A DNA stretch of 64,000 bases from an uncultured Oxalobacter sp. (GCA_934277985.1 CAKQWF010000004.1:1-64000); one strand, 5' to 3'. Positions 51,922-63,303 are shown, counted from the first letter of the stretch. Program-made: numbers and translations. Notes: generated from the letters alone by a model not told the origin.

Positions 51922-52461
51922 TCAATTTCTAAACGGAAATTTAAATGCGGAAAGAAGTGCCTTCGCCTCTTCGTCTGTCTTGGCGGTGGTGGTGACGCTG
52001 ATGTTCAGACCACGCAGCGCATCGATTTTGTCATATTCGATTTCAGGGAATATGATCTGTTCCTTGATGCCCAGATTGTAGTTGCCACGACCATCAAAAG
52101 AGCGACCATTGATACCACGGAAGTCACGCACACGCGGCAATGCAATCGTTACCAGACGATCGAGAAATTCATACATTCTCGCACCGCGCAGGGTAACCAT
52201 GCACCCGATCGGATAACCTTCACGAATCTTGAAACCCGCGATGGACTTGCGAGCCTTGGTCACAACCGGTTTTTGACCTGCGATTTTGGCAAGATCGCCA
52301 GTAGCATGATCAATTACCTTTTTATCGGCAACGGCTTCCGACAACCCCATATTCAGAGTGATCTTGGTAATACGAGGAACTTCCATTGCTGACTTGTAGG
52401 AAAATTTTGCCATCAGATCGGCAACAATTTTTTCCTTATATAAATCCTGTAGACGCGCCAT
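51922..52461 (-). CDS. rplE: 50S ribosomal protein L5
   Basis: A 179-residue 5S-rRNA-binding protein at the central protuberance. [16 protein letters not shown] and [17 protein letters not shown] are typical. It starts two bases after the rplX stop, implying coupled translation. Confidence 0.98.
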   Translation of the reverse strand: MARLQDLYKEKIVADLMAKFSYKSAMEVPRITKITLNMGLSEAVADKKVIDHATGDLAKIAGQKPVVTKARKSIAGFKIREGYPIGCMVTLRGARMYEFLDRLVTIALPRVRDFRGINGRSFDGRGNYNLGIKEQIIFPEIEYDKIDALRGLNISVTTTAKTDEEAKALLSAFKFPFRN

Positions 52462-52463
52462 AA

Positions 52464-52778
52464 TTATTTAGCCCCGACAACTTCACCATTCGATTTAAAG
52501 ACACGGACCTTCTTGCCGTCCACTTCCTTAAAACCCACGCGATCAGCCTTGCCCGTTTTTGCATTGAACAGAGCAACATTGGAAACATGAATCGGCATAA
52601 GCTTGTCGACAATGCCACCCGTTGCACCCGTCATCGGATTCGGCTTGGTCGTTTTCTTGGCAACGTTCACACCAGCGACAACGACACGATCTTCAATACA
52701 TTGCTGAACGACGCCACGTTTGCCCTTGTCTTTACCGACCAGAACAATCACTTCATCGCCTTTGCGTATTTTGTTCAT
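52464..52778 (-). CDS. rplX: 50S ribosomal protein L24
   Basis: A 104-residue KOW-domain assembly initiator of the large subunit. [20 protein letters not shown] is the KOW start. It follows rplN by nine bases. Confidence 0.98.
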   Translation of the reverse strand: MNKIRKGDEVIVLVGKDKGKRGVVQQCIEDRVVVAGVNVAKKTTKPNPMTGATGGIVDKLMPIHVSNVALFNAKTGKADRVGFKEVDGKKVRVFKSNGEVVGAK

Positions 52779-52787
52779 AACATCCCC

Positions 52788-53156
52788 TTACAATACTTCC
52801 GGCGCAAGTGAAACGATTTTCATAAATCTTTCCGTACGCAATTCACGAGTTACCGGCCCGAAGATACGCGTTCCGATCGGTTCGAGCTTGTTGTTGAGCA
52901 GCACAGCCGCACCCTCATCGAACTTGATCAGAGAACCATCCTGACGACGAACACCCTTTGCAGTACGAACAACGACTGCATTGTAGATTTCGCCTTTCTT
53001 GACTCTACCGCGCGGCGCAGCACTTTTGACAGCCACCTTGATGATGTCACCGATCTGAGCATAGCGACGCTTGGATCCGCCGAGAACCTTGATGCAAAGA
53101 ACCTCTCTGGCACCCGTATTGTCGGCCACTTTTAAACGACTTTCAGTCTGAATCAT
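52788..53156 (-). CDS. rplN: 50S ribosomal protein L14
   Basis: A 122-residue protein of normal length from ATG 53156 ([19 protein letters not shown]), with GGGAAAG upstream. It is the first gene after a 177-base gap following rpsQ, so it probably begins a separate transcription or translation unit (the spc group). Confidence 0.98.
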   Translation of the reverse strand: MIQTESRLKVADNTGAREVLCIKVLGGSKRRYAQIGDIIKVAVKSAAPRGRVKKGEIYNAVVVRTAKGVRRQDGSLIKFDEGAAVLLNNKLEPIGTRIFGPVTRELRTERFMKIVSLAPEVL

Positions 53157-53258
53157 AATTTTCTTTCCCAACTTAATTCGCCATAAACTTCGGCGATCAG
53201 TCTTGGTCCCGCCAGACGCACATGCGTGCGACTGATTAGGTGTACATGATATATAAAG

Positions 53259-53295
53259 AACTTCGCACCGCCCCCGTGAGGTGTGATGCGAAGTT
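53259..53295 (-). other. Hairpin in the rpsQ-rplN gap
   Basis: On the minus strand AACTTCGCA pairs with TGCGAAGTT around a 19-base GC-rich loop, and CTTTATATATC follows. It sits about 40 bases after the rpsQ stop and 100 before rplN. A TTGCAT-N17-AATAAT sequence just upstream (53298-53326) is a possible promoter. It may be an attenuator, terminator or processing site at the S10/spc junction. Confidence 0.55.
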
Positions 53296-53333
53296 TTGCA
53301 TTATTGCACTATCCAGGGACAAATGCAATCCTT

Positions 53334-53606
53334 TTATATAATTTGCGCAACCTGAATAACTTTGGTGAGAACCCAAGATTTGTTTTTAGAAATTGGACGA
53401 CTTTCCTGAATTTCAACGGTATCGCCAATTTTTGCCTGATTGTTTTCATCGTGCGCAAGATACTTCTTGGAACGACGGACAATTTTCCCATACAGCGGAT
53501 GCTTGACACGGCGTTCGATCAAAACGGAAACCGTTTTGTCCATCTTGTCAGACACAACTTTACCAATCAGAGTGCGTTTCAACACGGACTTTTCCTGATC
53601 GTTCAT
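53334..53606 (-). CDS. rpsQ: 30S ribosomal protein S17
   Basis: A 90-residue OB-fold protein. [21 protein letters not shown] and [17 protein letters not shown] are typical. The ATG overlaps the rpmC stop by one base (TAATG). It is the last gene before the gap that separates the S10 group from the spc group. Confidence 0.97.
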   Translation of the reverse strand: MNDQEKSVLKRTLIGKVVSDKMDKTVSVLIERRVKHPLYGKIVRRSKKYLAHDENNQAKIGDTVEIQESRPISKNKSWVLTKVIQVAQII

Positions 53607-53797
53607 TATGCTTTACCCTTTGAATTCATGACAGTTTTTACCCGAGCAATATCTCTTCTCACCTTTTTGAGCTGGGAAGTATTGGTCAACTGCTGGGTCG
53701 CCAATTGCATACGCAGACCAAATTGAGCCTTCAAAAGATCGTTGAGTTCGGTCTTCAGCTCAGCCTGATCCTTGGAACGCAGTTCGGATGCTTTCAT
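53606..53797 (-). CDS. rpmC: 50S ribosomal protein L29
   Basis: A 63-residue helical protein near the tunnel exit, from ATG 53797 with AGGAG five bases upstream. [21 protein letters not shown] is typical. It overlaps rpsQ by one base. Confidence 0.96.
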   Translation of the reverse strand: MKASELRSKDQAELKTELNDLLKAQFGLRMQLATQQLTNTSQLKKVRRDIARVKTVMNSKGKA

Positions 53798-53808
53798 ATT
53801 CACTCCTA

Positions 53809-54228
53809 TTACTGGCCAAGCTGACGGACAACGAAGACCGTCGGCAGTGGCAATTTGGCAGCGGCCAGACGGAATGCCTCACGGGCCAGAGCCTCATCCA
53901 CTCCGTCCATTTCATAAAGAACCTTGCCTGGTCTGATTTCTGCGACATAGTATTCCGGATTGCCCTTGCCGCTACCCATACGGACTTCAGCAGGTTTTTC
54001 GGAAATCGGCTTGTCCGGGAATACACGAATCCAGATACGGCCGCCTCTCTTGATATGGCGTGTCATGGCACGACGTGCTGCCTCGATCTGACGTGCCGTG
54101 ATACGACCTCTTCCGACCGCTTTCAGACCAAAGTCGCCAAACGATACCTTGGTACCTCTTTCGTGAGAAATACCGGTATTGCGACCTTTCTGCTCTTTTC
54201 TATATTTTCTACGAGATGGTTGCAACAT
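53809..54228 (-). CDS. rplP: 50S ribosomal protein L16
   Basis: A 139-residue protein near the A and P sites. The start [17 protein letters not shown] and [18 protein letters not shown] are highly conserved. It begins two bases after the rpsC stop. Confidence 0.98.
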   Translation of the reverse strand: MLQPSRRKYRKEQKGRNTGISHERGTKVSFGDFGLKAVGRGRITARQIEAARRAMTRHIKRGGRIWIRVFPDKPISEKPAEVRMGSGKGNPEYYVAEIRPGKVLYEMDGVDEALAREAFRLAAAKLPLPTVFVVRQLGQ

Positions 54229-54230
54229 AA

Positions 54231-55079
54231 TTATTCTCCTGCCGCTTCAGCAGGCGCACTTTCGGTCGCTGCCGCTGCATTTTCAGGTTTTCTTGCACGA
54301 ACGCGTTTGGCTCCGGTCGAAGGAGCTTCGGATGCACCGGCACCTTCAGACTTTCTGACACGCTGTCTGCCAGGACGGCCATCATCACGGCGTGCGCCAC
54401 GACGTTTCTTGTCTTCATCGTTCGGCGTTTCGATCTTTGGTGCTTCGCCGTTTTCCAGACGATCACCCTTGTATACCCAGACCTTCACACCGATAATGCC
54501 GTAGGTAGTCTGTGCTTCGGAAAAGCCATAGTCGATATCGGCACGCAGGGTATGCAAAGGCACACGACCTTCACGATACCATTCGGTACGCGCGATTTCG
54601 ATACCGTTCAGACGACCGGAAGACATGATCTTGATACCGACAGCTCCCAGTCGCATCGCGTTTTGCATCGCGCGACGCATTGCGCGACGGAACATGATAC
54701 GTTTTTCCAGCTGCTGGGTGATCGAATCTGCGATCAGCTGGGCATGCAGTTCAGGCTTGCGAACTTCTTCGATATTGACATGAACCGGCACACCCATGAT
54801 CTTGGAAAGATCCGATTTCAGCACTTCGATATCTTCACCTTTCTTGCCGATCACTACACCCGGACGAGAACTGTAAATGGTAAAGCGCGCATTCTTTGCC
54901 GGACGTTCGATCACGACCTGACCGACCGATGCGTTTTTCAGTTTTTTCTTCAGATAGGCACGAGCCTTCAGGTCTTCGTTGAGCATTCCGGCAAAATTGT
55001 TGTTGCCGGCATACCAGCGGGAAGACCAGTTACGGGCAACTGCCAGACGGAAACCAGTTGGATGAATCTTTTGTCCCAT
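54231..55079 (-). CDS. rpsC: 30S ribosomal protein S3 with long C-terminal tail
   Basis: A 282-residue S3. The KH domain ([13 protein letters not shown]) and the conserved C-terminal domain are normal up to about residue 212. The remaining 70 residues are a low-complexity Arg/Ala/Pro/Glu tail ([30 protein letters not shown]). E. coli S3 has 233 residues, so this tail is some 50 longer; extended tails occur in betaproteobacteria. Confidence 0.97.
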   Translation of the reverse strand: MGQKIHPTGFRLAVARNWSSRWYAGNNNFAGMLNEDLKARAYLKKKLKNASVGQVVIERPAKNARFTIYSSRPGVVIGKKGEDIEVLKSDLSKIMGVPVHVNIEEVRKPELHAQLIADSITQQLEKRIMFRRAMRRAMQNAMRLGAVGIKIMSSGRLNGIEIARTEWYREGRVPLHTLRADIDYGFSEAQTTYGIIGVKVWVYKGDRLENGEAPKIETPNDEDKKRRGARRDDGRPGRQRVRKSEGAGASEAPSTGAKRVRARKPENAAAATESAPAEAAGE

Positions 55080-55089
55080 CGTGACCCCC

Positions 55090-55422
55090 TTAATTACCGA
55101 CCGTCACATAAATGTGACAGGTTTGTTTCGAAATACGGTCACCCCGTCCTTTTGCACGAGCCGAGTAACGTTTCATAAAAGTTCCTTTTTCAACATAAAT
55201 CGAAGAAACTTTCAGTTCATCAATATCCGCACCGTCATTGTGTTCCGCATTGGCGATAGCCGATTCCAGCACTTGCTTGATAATGACAGCACCTTTTTTC
55301 GGTGTGAACGACAGAATATCGAGCGCCTGATCCACTTTCTTGCCACGAATCATGTCGGCAATCAGACGACCTTTTTGCGCTGACAAATGCACACCACGAA
55401 GAGAAGCTTTTGTTTCCATCAT
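55090..55422 (-). CDS. rplV: 50S ribosomal protein L22
   Basis: A 110-residue protein whose beta hairpin lines the exit tunnel; [17 protein letters not shown] is at the C-terminus. Two consecutive ATGs (55422 and 55419) are possible starts, with AGGA upstream. Located between rpsS and rpsC. Confidence 0.97.
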   Translation of the reverse strand: MMETKASLRGVHLSAQKGRLIADMIRGKKVDQALDILSFTPKKGAVIIKQVLESAIANAEHNDGADIDELKVSSIYVEKGTFMKRYSARAKGRGDRISKQTCHIYVTVGN

Positions 55423-55427
55423 TGGTC

Positions 55428-55703
55428 CTATTTCTTAGCTTTTTTATCGGCGGCATGACCCTTGAAAGTTCTGGTCAATGCGAATTCGCCCAATTTATGA
55501 CCAACCATATTTTCGGAAATATAAACGGGAACATGCTGTTTGCCATTATGAACAGCAATCGTCAGCCCGATAAAATCCGGCATAATTGTTGACCGACGAG
55601 ACCAGGTTTTAATTGGCCGTTTATCCTTGGATGCCTGCGCAGCTTCCACCTTGGCGATCAGGTGCGCATCGCAGAAAGGTCCTTTTTTCAACGAACGTGT
55701 CAT
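55428..55703 (-). CDS. rpsS: 30S ribosomal protein S19
   Basis: A 91-residue 30S head protein. [15 protein letters not shown] and [15 protein letters not shown] are highly conserved. It lies between rplB and rplV. Confidence 0.98.
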   Translation of the reverse strand: MTRSLKKGPFCDAHLIAKVEAAQASKDKRPIKTWSRRSTIMPDFIGLTIAVHNGKQHVPVYISENMVGHKLGEFALTRTFKGHAADKKAKK

Positions 55704-55713
55704 ATGCTACCCC

Positions 55714-56541
55714 TTATTTCTTGTTGCGGCGCGAAACGATCATCGAAGTCGTGCGCTTGTTGCTACGCGTTTTCAGACCCTTGGTCTTCTGACCCCAAGG
55801 CGTAACCGGATGACGTCCACCGGATGTTCTACCTTCACCACCACCATGCGGGTGATCGACAGGATTCATGACAACACCGCGTACCGTCGGACGTACGCCA
55901 CGCCAGCGCATTGCACCAGCCTTGCCCAATTTGCGCAGATTCTGTTCCGCATTGCCCACTTCACCGATCGTCGCACGGCATTCGATATGGATACGACGAA
56001 CTTCACCGGAACGCAGACGAACCTGTGCATACGATCCTTCGCGCGCCATCAGAACGACAGCGGCACCGGCAGTACGTGCCAGCTGCGCACCCTTGCCAGG
56101 CAGGATTTCGATGCAGTGCAACGTCGTACCGACCGGAATATTGCGCAACGGCAGGCAGTTGCCAGCCTTGATCGGTGCTTCGGAACCGTTCATGATCTGA
56201 TCACCGACGGACAGACCCTTCGGTGCGATGATGTAACGGCGTTCGCCATCTGCGTAGCAAACCAGTGCAATGTTGGCAGTGCGGTTCGGATCGTATTCGA
56301 TACGTTCCACCTTGCCGGCAATACCGTCCTTGTTACGAACGAAATCAATCACGCGATAGTGATGCTTGTGACCACCACCGATATGACGGGTCGTGATATG
56401 ACCGTTGTTGTTACGCCCTGCACTCTTGGATTTCTTTTCAACCAGAGCGGCATAAGGACGTCCCTTGTACAGTTCCGGATTGACCAGCTTGACCATTCCA
56501 CGGCGAGCCGGAGATGTTGGTTTGACTTTAACGAGAGCCAT
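55714..56541 (-). CDS. rplB: 50S ribosomal protein L2
   Basis: A 275-residue protein required for subunit association and peptidyl transfer. [18 protein letters not shown] and [13 protein letters not shown], with the conserved histidine, are present. Its ATG overlaps the rplW stop by one base. Confidence 0.99.
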   Translation of the reverse strand: MALVKVKPTSPARRGMVKLVNPELYKGRPYAALVEKKSKSAGRNNNGHITTRHIGGGHKHHYRVIDFVRNKDGIAGKVERIEYDPNRTANIALVCYADGERRYIIAPKGLSVGDQIMNGSEAPIKAGNCLPLRNIPVGTTLHCIEILPGKGAQLARTAGAAVVLMAREGSYAQVRLRSGEVRRIHIECRATIGEVGNAEQNLRKLGKAGAMRWRGVRPTVRGVVMNPVDHPHGGGEGRTSGGRHPVTPWGQKTKGLKTRSNKRTTSMIVSRRNKK

Positions 56542-56858
56542 TATTTAGCCTCCTCGGTAAAATGGATTTCCTGACCAGGCTTGAGGCAAACATATGCCAG
56601 CTTCTGATTGCTCTTGCGGCCCATACCGTTACGCGTACGTTTTTGCTTGCCCAGGCGATTCAGCACCTGCACTGATTCGACTTCAACCTTGAACATATTT
56701 TCAACGGCTGCCTTGATTTCAGGCTTGGTTGCATTTTTCAGTACACGAAAAATGACTTGTTCATACTTTTCAGCGATAAAAGTGGCCTTTTCCGAAACTA
56801 CCGGAGCCAGCAATACTTTCATCAGACGTTCTTCACTAATTTTCATGACCGCACTCAT
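56541..56858 (-). CDS. rplW: 50S ribosomal protein L23
   Basis: A 105-residue tunnel-exit protein that binds trigger factor and [21 protein letters not shown] is typical. ATG 56858 overlaps the rplD stop as ATGA; a second ATG four codons in is possible. Confidence 0.97.
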   Translation of the reverse strand: MSAVMKISEERLMKVLLAPVVSEKATFIAEKYEQVIFRVLKNATKPEIKAAVENMFKVEVESVQVLNRLGKQKRTRNGMGRKSNQKLAYVCLKPGQEIHFTEEAK

Positions 56859-57475
56859 GCCAGCATCTCCTCAATCTTGCCCAGAGCTGCCTTGGTAATC
56901 AGTACATCCTTGAAATAGACAAGGGAAACAGGATCAGCCTGGTGTGGTTCGAGCACCAATACATTCGGCAGGTTGCGCGATGCCAGATACAGGTTTTCAT
57001 CGAAATTGTCCGTAATGACAAGTACGGAATCGAAACCGAAAGCCTTGAGCTTCTGGGCCAACATCTTCGTTTTCGGTGCTTCAAGCGCCAGTTCGTCGAT
57101 CACCGTCAGTCTGCCTTCACGTGCCAGCTGCGAGAGAATCGAACAGACACCTGCGCGATACATCTTCTTGTTGACCTTGTGAGAAAAATTTTCGTCGGGC
57201 GAATTGGGAAACGCGCGACCGCCTCCACGCCACAGCGGCGAGGACGACATACCCGAACGTGCACGACCGGTACCTTTCTGACGCCACGGTTTCTTGGTCG
57301 TATGCGCAACCGTTTCACGGCTCTTTTGCTGACGATCGGCAGTTCTGGCATTGGCCTGGAAAGCGACAACGATCTGATGAATCAGTGCTTCGTTATATTC
57401 ACGGCCGAAAATGGTATCCGGCGCTTCCACTTTGCCGGCAACCTGGTCTTTTCCATTTAGGAGCTTCAATTCCAT
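56855..57475 (-). CDS. rplD: 50S ribosomal protein L4
   Basis: A 206-residue assembly and tunnel protein; in E. coli L4 represses the S10 operon. [14 protein letters not shown] and [12 protein letters not shown] from the extended loop are present. It starts three bases after rplC. Confidence 0.98.
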   Translation of the reverse strand: MELKLLNGKDQVAGKVEAPDTIFGREYNEALIHQIVVAFQANARTADRQQKSRETVAHTTKKPWRQKGTGRARSGMSSSPLWRGGGRAFPNSPDENFSHKVNKKMYRAGVCSILSQLAREGRLTVIDELALEAPKTKMLAQKLKAFGFDSVLVITDNFDENLYLASRNLPNVLVLEPHQADPVSLVYFKDVLITKAALGKIEEMLA

Positions 57476-57478
57476 CTG

Positions 57479-58135
57479 TTATGCCCCCTTGCTTACTTTG
57501 GTTTTTACGGCAGGACGTACAACAACCTGCGCATTCTTGGTACCCGGAACAGCACCCTTGACCAGCAGCAGATTACGTTCTGCATCAATACGTGCGACTT
57601 CCAGATTCTGAACGGTGGTGGTTTCATCCCCCATGTGACCCGTCATTTTCTTGCCCGGAAAAACGCGACCCGGATCCTGGTTCATACCGATGGAACCCGG
57701 GACATTGTGCGACAGGGAGTTACCATGGGTAGCACGACCGGAACCGAAATTGTAACGTTTGATGGTACCGGCATAACCTTTACCGATCGAAACGCCCTGA
57801 ACATCAATCTTCTGACCGACTTCAAACAGGGTGACAGGCAATACGTCACCTGCCTTGACTTCCGCTGCCTTGGCAGCATCAACTCTGAATTCGCGCAATA
57901 CACTGCCTGCTTCGACACCTGCTTTCGCGAAATGTCCGGCTGCAGCTTTATTGACACGGGAAGGACGGCGTTTGCCGAATGCAACCTGGACAGCCGTGTA
58001 ACCGTCTGTCTCGGTCGTCTTGACTTGCGTAACGCGGTTGTCCGATACATCTACCACGGTAACAGGAATGCTATCCCCATCATCCGTGAATATACGCATC
58101 ATCCCAACCTTACGCCCGATAAGGCCTAGGCTCAT
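57479..58135 (-). CDS. rplC: 50S ribosomal protein L3
   Basis: A 218-residue early-assembly protein. [20 protein letters not shown] starts at ATG 58135 with GGAG six bases upstream; [16 protein letters not shown] is the conserved loop. It follows rpsJ after 145 bases that hold a candidate promoter and hairpins, which is unusual because the two genes are normally close. Confidence 0.97.
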   Translation of the reverse strand: MSLGLIGRKVGMMRIFTDDGDSIPVTVVDVSDNRVTQVKTTETDGYTAVQVAFGKRRPSRVNKAAAGHFAKAGVEAGSVLREFRVDAAKAAEVKAGDVLPVTLFEVGQKIDVQGVSIGKGYAGTIKRYNFGSGRATHGNSLSHNVPGSIGMNQDPGRVFPGKKMTGHMGDETTTVQNLEVARIDAERNLLLVKGAVPGTKNAQVVVRPAVKTKVSKGA

Positions 58136-58229
58136 TTTTATCTCCATTCCTGCCTACGATTGGGCAGGGCTGTTTGTTATTTTACAGAAACAAGAGCAAA
58201 AACAATCTCTTGACTTGCTCAAGCGGCGC

Positions 58230-58258
58230 ATTATATCCCGCATGCGCCGTTTGCACAA
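58230..58258 (-). promoter_or_regulatory. Candidate promoter between rpsJ and rplC
   Basis: On the minus strand TTGTGC, 17 bases, then a perfect TATAAT. The -10 sits inside a GGCGCAT/ATGCGCC inverted repeat (about 58223-58248). A second inverted repeat CAAGAG/CTCTTG follows downstream (about 58190-58214). It could give the rplC-rpsQ genes a start independent of the str operon. Confidence 0.5.
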
Positions 58259-58280
58259 CCGCTAATTGCCTGCTAAGCAA

Positions 58281-58592
58281 TTATTGCAGCTTGATTTCGA
58301 CATCGACACCTGCTGGCAGATCCAGTTTCATCAGGGCATCGACGGTCTTGTCGGTCGGATCGATGATATCCATCAAACGCTGGTGCGTACGGATTTCGAA
58401 CTGGTCGCGCGAGGTTTTGTTGACGTGCGGCGAACGCAGGATATCGAAACGCTGGATACGGGTCGGCAGTGGAACAGGCCCCTTGACGACGGCACCGGTA
58501 CGTTTGGCCGTGTCGATGATTTCCTGTGCAGACTGGTCGATCAGTTTGTAGTCGAATGCCTTGAGGCGAATGCGGATTTTCTGGTTTTGCAT
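58281..58592 (-). CDS. rpsJ: 30S ribosomal protein S10
   Basis: A 103-residue protein, also the NusE antitermination factor. [19 protein letters not shown] starts at ATG 58592; [19 protein letters not shown] is conserved. It follows tuf by 72 bases, the betaproteobacterial fusion of str and S10 groups. Confidence 0.98.
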   Translation of the reverse strand: MQNQKIRIRLKAFDYKLIDQSAQEIIDTAKRTGAVVKGPVPLPTRIQRFDILRSPHVNKTSRDQFEIRTHQRLMDIIDPTDKTVDALMKLDLPAGVDVEIKLQ

Positions 58593-58664
58593 AATATCTT
58601 TCCAAAGAACGAGCTGCGGATGGCTTGCCACCCGCAGCATTTGAATTATCGTACCTGCAATGAA

Positions 58665-59855
58665 TTATTCGAAGATTTTGGAGACGACGCCAGCACCAAC
58701 GGTTCTGCCGCCTTCGCGAATCGCGAATCTCAGACCTTCCTCCATCGCAATCGGGCTGATCAGCTTGACGTTGATCGTGACGTTGTCGCCCGGCATGACC
58801 ATTTCCTTGTCTTTCGGCAATTCGATGGCGCCCGTTACGTCCGTCGTACGGAAGTAGAACTGCGGACGGTAGTTGTTGAAGAATGGGGTGTGACGACCGC
58901 CTTCTTCTTTCGACAGTACGTAGACTTCGCCGGAGAACTGGGTGTGCGGTTTGATGGTGCCCGGTTTTGCCAGAACCTGTCCACGTTCGACTTCTTCACG
59001 TTTGGTTCCGCGCAGCAGTACGCCGATGTTGTCGCCTGCCTGCCCCTGATCCAGCAGTTTTCTGAACATTTCCACGCCGGTGCAGGTGGTCTTGGCGGTT
59101 TCGCGGATGCCGACGATTTCGATTTCTTCGCCTACCTTGATGACGCCTCTTTCTACACGACCGGTTACGACGGTACCACGACCGGAGATGGAGAATACGT
59201 CTTCTACCGGCATCAGGAAGGTGCCGTCAACTGCACGTTCCGGGGTCGGAATGTAGCTGTCGAGTGCGTCGGCCAGTGCCATGATCGCGACTTCGCCCAG
59301 TTCGCCGGTGTCGCCTTCCAGTGCCATTTTGGCGGAACCTTTGATGATCGGAATGTCGTCACCCGGGAATTCGTAGCGGGACAGCAGTTCGCGTACTTCC
59401 ATTTCTACCAGTTCCAGCAGTTCTGCGTCGTCGACCATGTCGCACTTGTTCAAAAATACGATGATGTACGGTACGCCGACCTGACGGGCCAGCAGGATGT
59501 GTTCACGGGTCTGCGGCATCGGACCGTCTGCTGCAGATACGACCAGGATGGCTCCGTCCATCTGGGCTGCACCAGTGATCATGTTCTTGATGTAGTCGGC
59601 GTGGCCCGGGCAGTCAACGTGGGCATAGTGACGGTTTGCGGTTTCGTATTCTACGTGGGCTGTGTTGATGGTGATGCCACGTGCCTTTTCTTCCGGCGCT
59701 GCGTCAATCTGGTCGTAGTCCTTGGCTTCACCTCCGAATTTCTTCGACAGTACGGTCGCAATCGCCGCCGTCAGGGTGGTCTTGCCATGGTCAACGTGAC
59801 CAATTGTTCCTACGTTTACGTGCGGCTTCGTCCGCTCATACTTGCTCTTTGCCAT
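58665..59855 (-). CDS. tuf: Translation elongation factor Tu
   Basis: A 396-residue GTPase that delivers aminoacyl-t[24 protein letters not shown] and NKCDMVDD are intact. It is the copy downstream of fusA; many betaproteobacteria have a second copy elsewhere. The codon choice is noticeably biased, as expected for a very highly expressed gene. Confidence 0.99.
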   Translation of the reverse strand: MAKSKYERTKPHVNVGTIGHVDHGKTTLTAAIATVLSKKFGGEAKDYDQIDAAPEEKARGITINTAHVEYETANRHYAHVDCPGHADYIKNMITGAAQMDGAILVVSAADGPMPQTREHILLARQVGVPYIIVFLNKCDMVDDAELLELVEMEVRELLSRYEFPGDDIPIIKGSAKMALEGDTGELGEVAIMALADALDSYIPTPERAVDGTFLMPVEDVFSISGRGTVVTGRVERGVIKVGEEIEIVGIRETAKTTCTGVEMFRKLLDQGQAGDNIGVLLRGTKREEVERGQVLAKPGTIKPHTQFSGEVYVLSKEEGGRHTPFFNNYRPQFYFRTTDVTGAIELPKDKEMVMPGDNVTINVKLISPIAMEEGLRFAIREGGRTVGAGVVSKIFE

Positions 59856-59915
59856 TTTTCAGATTTCCTTCAAAAAGAACGATTTATTAAATATTTAGCT
59901 CAATGGGCAATTAAA

Positions 59916-62021
59916 TCATTTTGCGCGTGAGCTGACAATTGCTTCGATAATATTTTTCGGTGCTTCAGCGTAGTGCTTGAATTCCATCGTATAGGTTGCA
60001 CGGCCCTGTGTTGCAGAACGCAGCGCAGTTGCATAACCGAACATTTCGGACAGCGGAACTTCGGCCTTGATGACCTTGCCGCCACCGCCGGCCATATCTT
60101 CCATACCCTGAACCATGCCGCGACGGGAAGACAGGTCACCCATAACCGTACCGGCATAATCTTCCGGCGTTTCGACTTCGACCGCCATCATCGGTTCGAG
60201 GATGACTGGATCAGCCTTGCGACAACCTTCCTTGAATGCCATGGAACCTGCCATACGGAAGGCGTTTTCGTTCGAGTCGACATCGTGGTAGGAACCGAAG
60301 AACAACGTAACCTTGACGTCAACCACCGGATAGCCGGCCATCACGCCGGAATTCAGGGAATCGCGAATACCCTTTTCAACTGCCGGAATGAATTCACGCG
60401 GAACAACACCACCCTTGATCGCATCGACGAATTCGAAGCCCTTGCCAGGTTCCTGCGGTTCGATCTTCAGCACAACGTGACCATACTGACCACGGCCGCC
60501 GGACTGTTTGACGAACTTGCCTTCACTTTCTTCACAAGACTTGCGAATGGTTTCACGATATGCAACCTGTGGTTTGCCGATCGTTGCTTCGACACCGAAT
60601 TCACGGCGCATACGGTCAACGATAATATCCAGGTGCAATTCGCCCATACCGGCAATAATGGTCTGACCGGATTCTTCGTCTGTATAGACACGGAAGGACG
60701 GGTCTTCCTGAGCCAGACGGTTCAGTGCCAGAGCCATTTTTTCCTGATCCTGCTTGGTCTTCGGTTCTACCGCTTCGGAAATAACCGGTTCCGGGAATTC
60801 CATCTTTTCAAGGGTGATCGGTGCGCTCGGATCACACAGTGTTTCACCGGTCGTCGCTTCTTTCAGACCGACGGCTGCAGCGATATCGCCCGCCATCACT
60901 TCCTTGATTTCTTCACGCTGGTTGGCGTGCATCTGCAACAGACGACCGATTCTTTCTTTCTTGTTCTTGATCGGATTGAGAACCGTATCGCCGGATTTGA
61001 CCACACCTGAATAAACGCGGAAGAAAATCAGCTGTCCGACAAACGGGTCCGTCATGATCTTGAATGCCAGTGCAGCGAATTTTTCATCGTCGGCAGCCTT
61101 GCGGGTAACGATATTGTCATTTTCGTCCGTACCTTCGACCGCAGGAATATCGACCGGAGACGGGAGGTATTCGACAACAGCATCCAGCATGGCCTGAACG
61201 CCCTTGTTCTTGAATGCGGATCCACACATCATCGGAACAATTTCGCCGGCAATGGTTCTCTGGCGCAATGCCTTCTTGATATCTTCCTCCGGCAAATCGC
61301 CTTCGCCCAGATACTTGTCCATCAGTTCTTCACTGGATTCGGCGGCGACTTCAACCAGTTTTTCACGCCATTCCTTGGCCTGATCCATCAGTTCGGCTGG
61401 TACATCACGATATTCGAACTTGGTACCCTGGGAAGCATCATCCCAGTAAATCCCTTTCATCTTGATCAGATCGACAACGCCTTCAAAACTGTCTTCTGCG
61501 CCGATAGGAATCTGCAACGGTACCGGATTGGCTTTCAGACGCGAACGCATCTGGTCATAAACCTTGAAGAAATTCGCACCGGTACGGTCCATCTTGTTGA
61601 CGAATGCCAGACGCGGCACCTTGTATTTGTTGGCCTGACGCCAAACGGTTTCGGACTGTGGCTGAACGCCGCCGACAGCGCAATAAACCATACAGGCACC
61701 ATCCAGCACGCGCATGGAACGTTCCACTTCGATCGTGAAGTCAACGTGGCCCGGGGTATCAATGATGTTGATGCGATGGTTCTGGAAATTGTTGGCCATG
61801 CCGTTCCAGAAGCAGGTCGTCGCAGCAGAAGTAATGGTAATACCGCGTTCCTGTTCCTGTTCCATCCAGTCCATGGTTGCGGCGCCGTCATGAACTTCAC
61901 CCAGCTTGTGGTTCACGCCGGTATAAAAAAGAATACGTTCAGTCGTCGTCGTCTTGCCTGCATCAATATGTGCAGAAATACCAATGTTACGATAACGTTC
62001 GATCGGTGTCTTGCGAGCCAT
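59916..62021 (-). CDS. fusA: Translation elongation factor G
   Basis: A 701-residue translocase GTPase. [28 protein letters not shown] and NKMDRTGA are the G motifs. It lies between rpsG (133 bases upstream) and tuf (60 bases downstream) in the str operon. Confidence 0.99.
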   Translation of the reverse strand: MARKTPIERYRNIGISAHIDAGKTTTTERILFYTGVNHKLGEVHDGAATMDWMEQEQERGITITSAATTCFWNGMANNFQNHRINIIDTPGHVDFTIEVERSMRVLDGACMVYCAVGGVQPQSETVWRQANKYKVPRLAFVNKMDRTGANFFKVYDQMRSRLKANPVPLQIPIGAEDSFEGVVDLIKMKGIYWDDASQGTKFEYRDVPAELMDQAKEWREKLVEVAAESSEELMDKYLGEGDLPEEDIKKALRQRTIAGEIVPMMCGSAFKNKGVQAMLDAVVEYLPSPVDIPAVEGTDENDNIVTRKAADDEKFAALAFKIMTDPFVGQLIFFRVYSGVVKSGDTVLNPIKNKKERIGRLLQMHANQREEIKEVMAGDIAAAVGLKEATTGETLCDPSAPITLEKMEFPEPVISEAVEPKTKQDQEKMALALNRLAQEDPSFRVYTDEESGQTIIAGMGELHLDIIVDRMRREFGVEATIGKPQVAYRETIRKSCEESEGKFVKQSGGRGQYGHVVLKIEPQEPGKGFEFVDAIKGGVVPREFIPAVEKGIRDSLNSGVMAGYPVVDVKVTLFFGSYHDVDSNENAFRMAGSMAFKEGCRKADPVILEPMMAVEVETPEDYAGTVMGDLSSRRGMVQGMEDMAGGGGKVIKAEVPLSEMFGYATALRSATQGRATYTMEFKHYAEAPKNIIEAIVSSRAK

Positions 62022-62154
62022 AATCTTTCCTAAAACTTTTTAATAAACAAAACCGAGCTGCATTTTTTCTGCAAATGCGCCCGGCCTGCCTGATATTTTC
62101 CACGGACAGCCGCCTGAACAAACGTCATTTGACAGCCACCCTCTCATTCTCGAA

Positions 62155-62625
62155 CTAGAAGCGGAAATGCGAGAAAGCCTTGTTGGCTTCTGCCATCCGA
62201 TGAACTTCGTCACGTTTTCTCATGGCACCGCCGCGACCTTCTGCAGCCTCCATCAGCTCACCAGCCAGACGCTGCGGCATGGATTTTTCACTGCGTTTGG
62301 TAGCCGCTTCACGCAACCAGCGCATCGCCAGTGCCATACGACGAACCGGACGCACTTCAACAGGAACCTGATAATTGGCACCGCCGACACGACGGGACTT
62401 GACTTCGACCAGCGGTTTGCAGTTATTGACCGCCTGCATGAAAATTTCCAGAGGATCTTTTCCGGATTTACCTTCGATGATTTCGAATGCACCATAAATG
62501 ATGTTTTCAGCGACCGACTTCTTGCCCGAAAGCATCAGCACATTCACGAATTTTGCAACATCCACATTGCCGAACTTCGGATCCGGCAGAATCTCGCGTT
62601 TCGGTACTTCACGACGACGAGGCAT
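62155..62625 (-). CDS. rpsG: 30S ribosomal protein S7
   Basis: A 156-residue 16S-binding protein and, in E. coli, the str-operon repressor. [19 protein letters not shown] and the C-terminal [13 protein letters not shown] are conserved. It lies 88 bases after rpsL. Confidence 0.98.
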   Translation of the reverse strand: MPRRREVPKREILPDPKFGNVDVAKFVNVLMLSGKKSVAENIIYGAFEIIEGKSGKDPLEIFMQAVNNCKPLVEVKSRRVGGANYQVPVEVRPVRRMALAMRWLREAATKRSEKSMPQRLAGELMEAAEGRGGAMRKRDEVHRMAEANKAFSHFRF

Positions 62626-62713
62626 TTCTTTTCCTTTCTTTCTTCAGCTGAGTGCAAACACTCACGGTGGCCATCATGACACACCACTTACTCGATCACA
62701 CGACCGACCCAGA

Positions 62714-63097
62714 TTATTTACTTGCCGCTTTGGCGCGTTTTGCACCGTATTTGGAACGAGCCTGTTTACGATCCTTGACACCCTGCGTATCGAGAGAGCC
62801 ACGAACCATATGGTAACGGACACCAGGCAAGTCCTTGACACGACCGCCACGCAGCAGGACAACACTGTGTTCCTGCAGATTGTGACCTTCACCGCCGATA
62901 TAGGAAATGACTTCAAAACCATTGGTCAGTCTGACCTTGGCAACCTTTCTCAATGCAGAGTTAGGTTTTTTCGGGGTTGTCGTATAAACACGGGTACATA
63001 CGCCACGCTTTTGCGGACAGTTTTCCAACGCAGGCGACTTGCTTTTTGCCTTGACAGTCACACGTGGTTGGCGAATCAATTGATTGATGGTTGGCAT
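62714..63097 (-). CDS. rpsL: 30S ribosomal protein S12
   Basis: A 127-residue decoding-centre protein from ATG 63097 ([12 protein letters not shown]). Lys43 in [13 protein letters not shown] and the lysine in [13 protein letters not shown] are wild type, so no streptomycin-resistance substitution is visible. It is the first gene of the str group, after a 137-base leader with a terminator-like hairpin. Confidence 0.98.
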   Translation of the reverse strand: MPTINQLIRQPRVTVKAKSKSPALENCPQKRGVCTRVYTTTPKKPNSALRKVAKVRLTNGFEVISYIGGEGHNLQEHSVVLLRGGRVKDLPGVRYHMVRGSLDTQGVKDRKQARSKYGAKRAKAASK

Positions 63098-63125
63098 CGA
63101 TTTAATCCAACTAAGTAAAATTACA

Positions 63126-63154
63126 GAAAAATCCCGACCATCCACAATGGCCGG
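63126..63154 (-). terminator. Terminator-like hairpin in the rpsL leader
   Basis: On the minus strand CCGGCCAT, TGTGG, ATGGTCGG is followed by GATTTTT. It lies downstream of the promoter at 63242-63270 and about 30-55 bases upstream of rpsL, the position expected for an attenuator rather than an end-of-operon terminator. Confidence 0.6.
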
Positions 63155-63241
63155 GGACTCCATGGAAAAACTATCACCACAGGTTGTGCCACCGGAAAAA
63201 CGATCAGAACGATCATTATCCAAGCGCACCAAAGACTGCGG

Positions 63242-63270
63242 ATTCTAAACTGTCTCCTTGGCAAAGTCAA
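63242..63270 (-). promoter_or_regulatory. Sigma-70 promoter of the str operon
   Basis: On the minus strand TTGACT, exactly 17 bases, TAGAAT: both boxes match at 5 of 6. The start should be near 63235, giving a leader of about 137 bases before rpsL. It lies between the candidate rpoC terminator and rpsL. Confidence 0.75.
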
Positions 63271-63303
63271 TTACTTCAACGACATACACCGTCTGACCAC
63301 GCC

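Noticed and set aside
58266..59930. A 554-codon open frame opposite rpsJ and tuf
   Set aside because: It is antisense to EF-Tu and rpsJ; the strong codon bias of tuf removes stop codons from the opposite strand.
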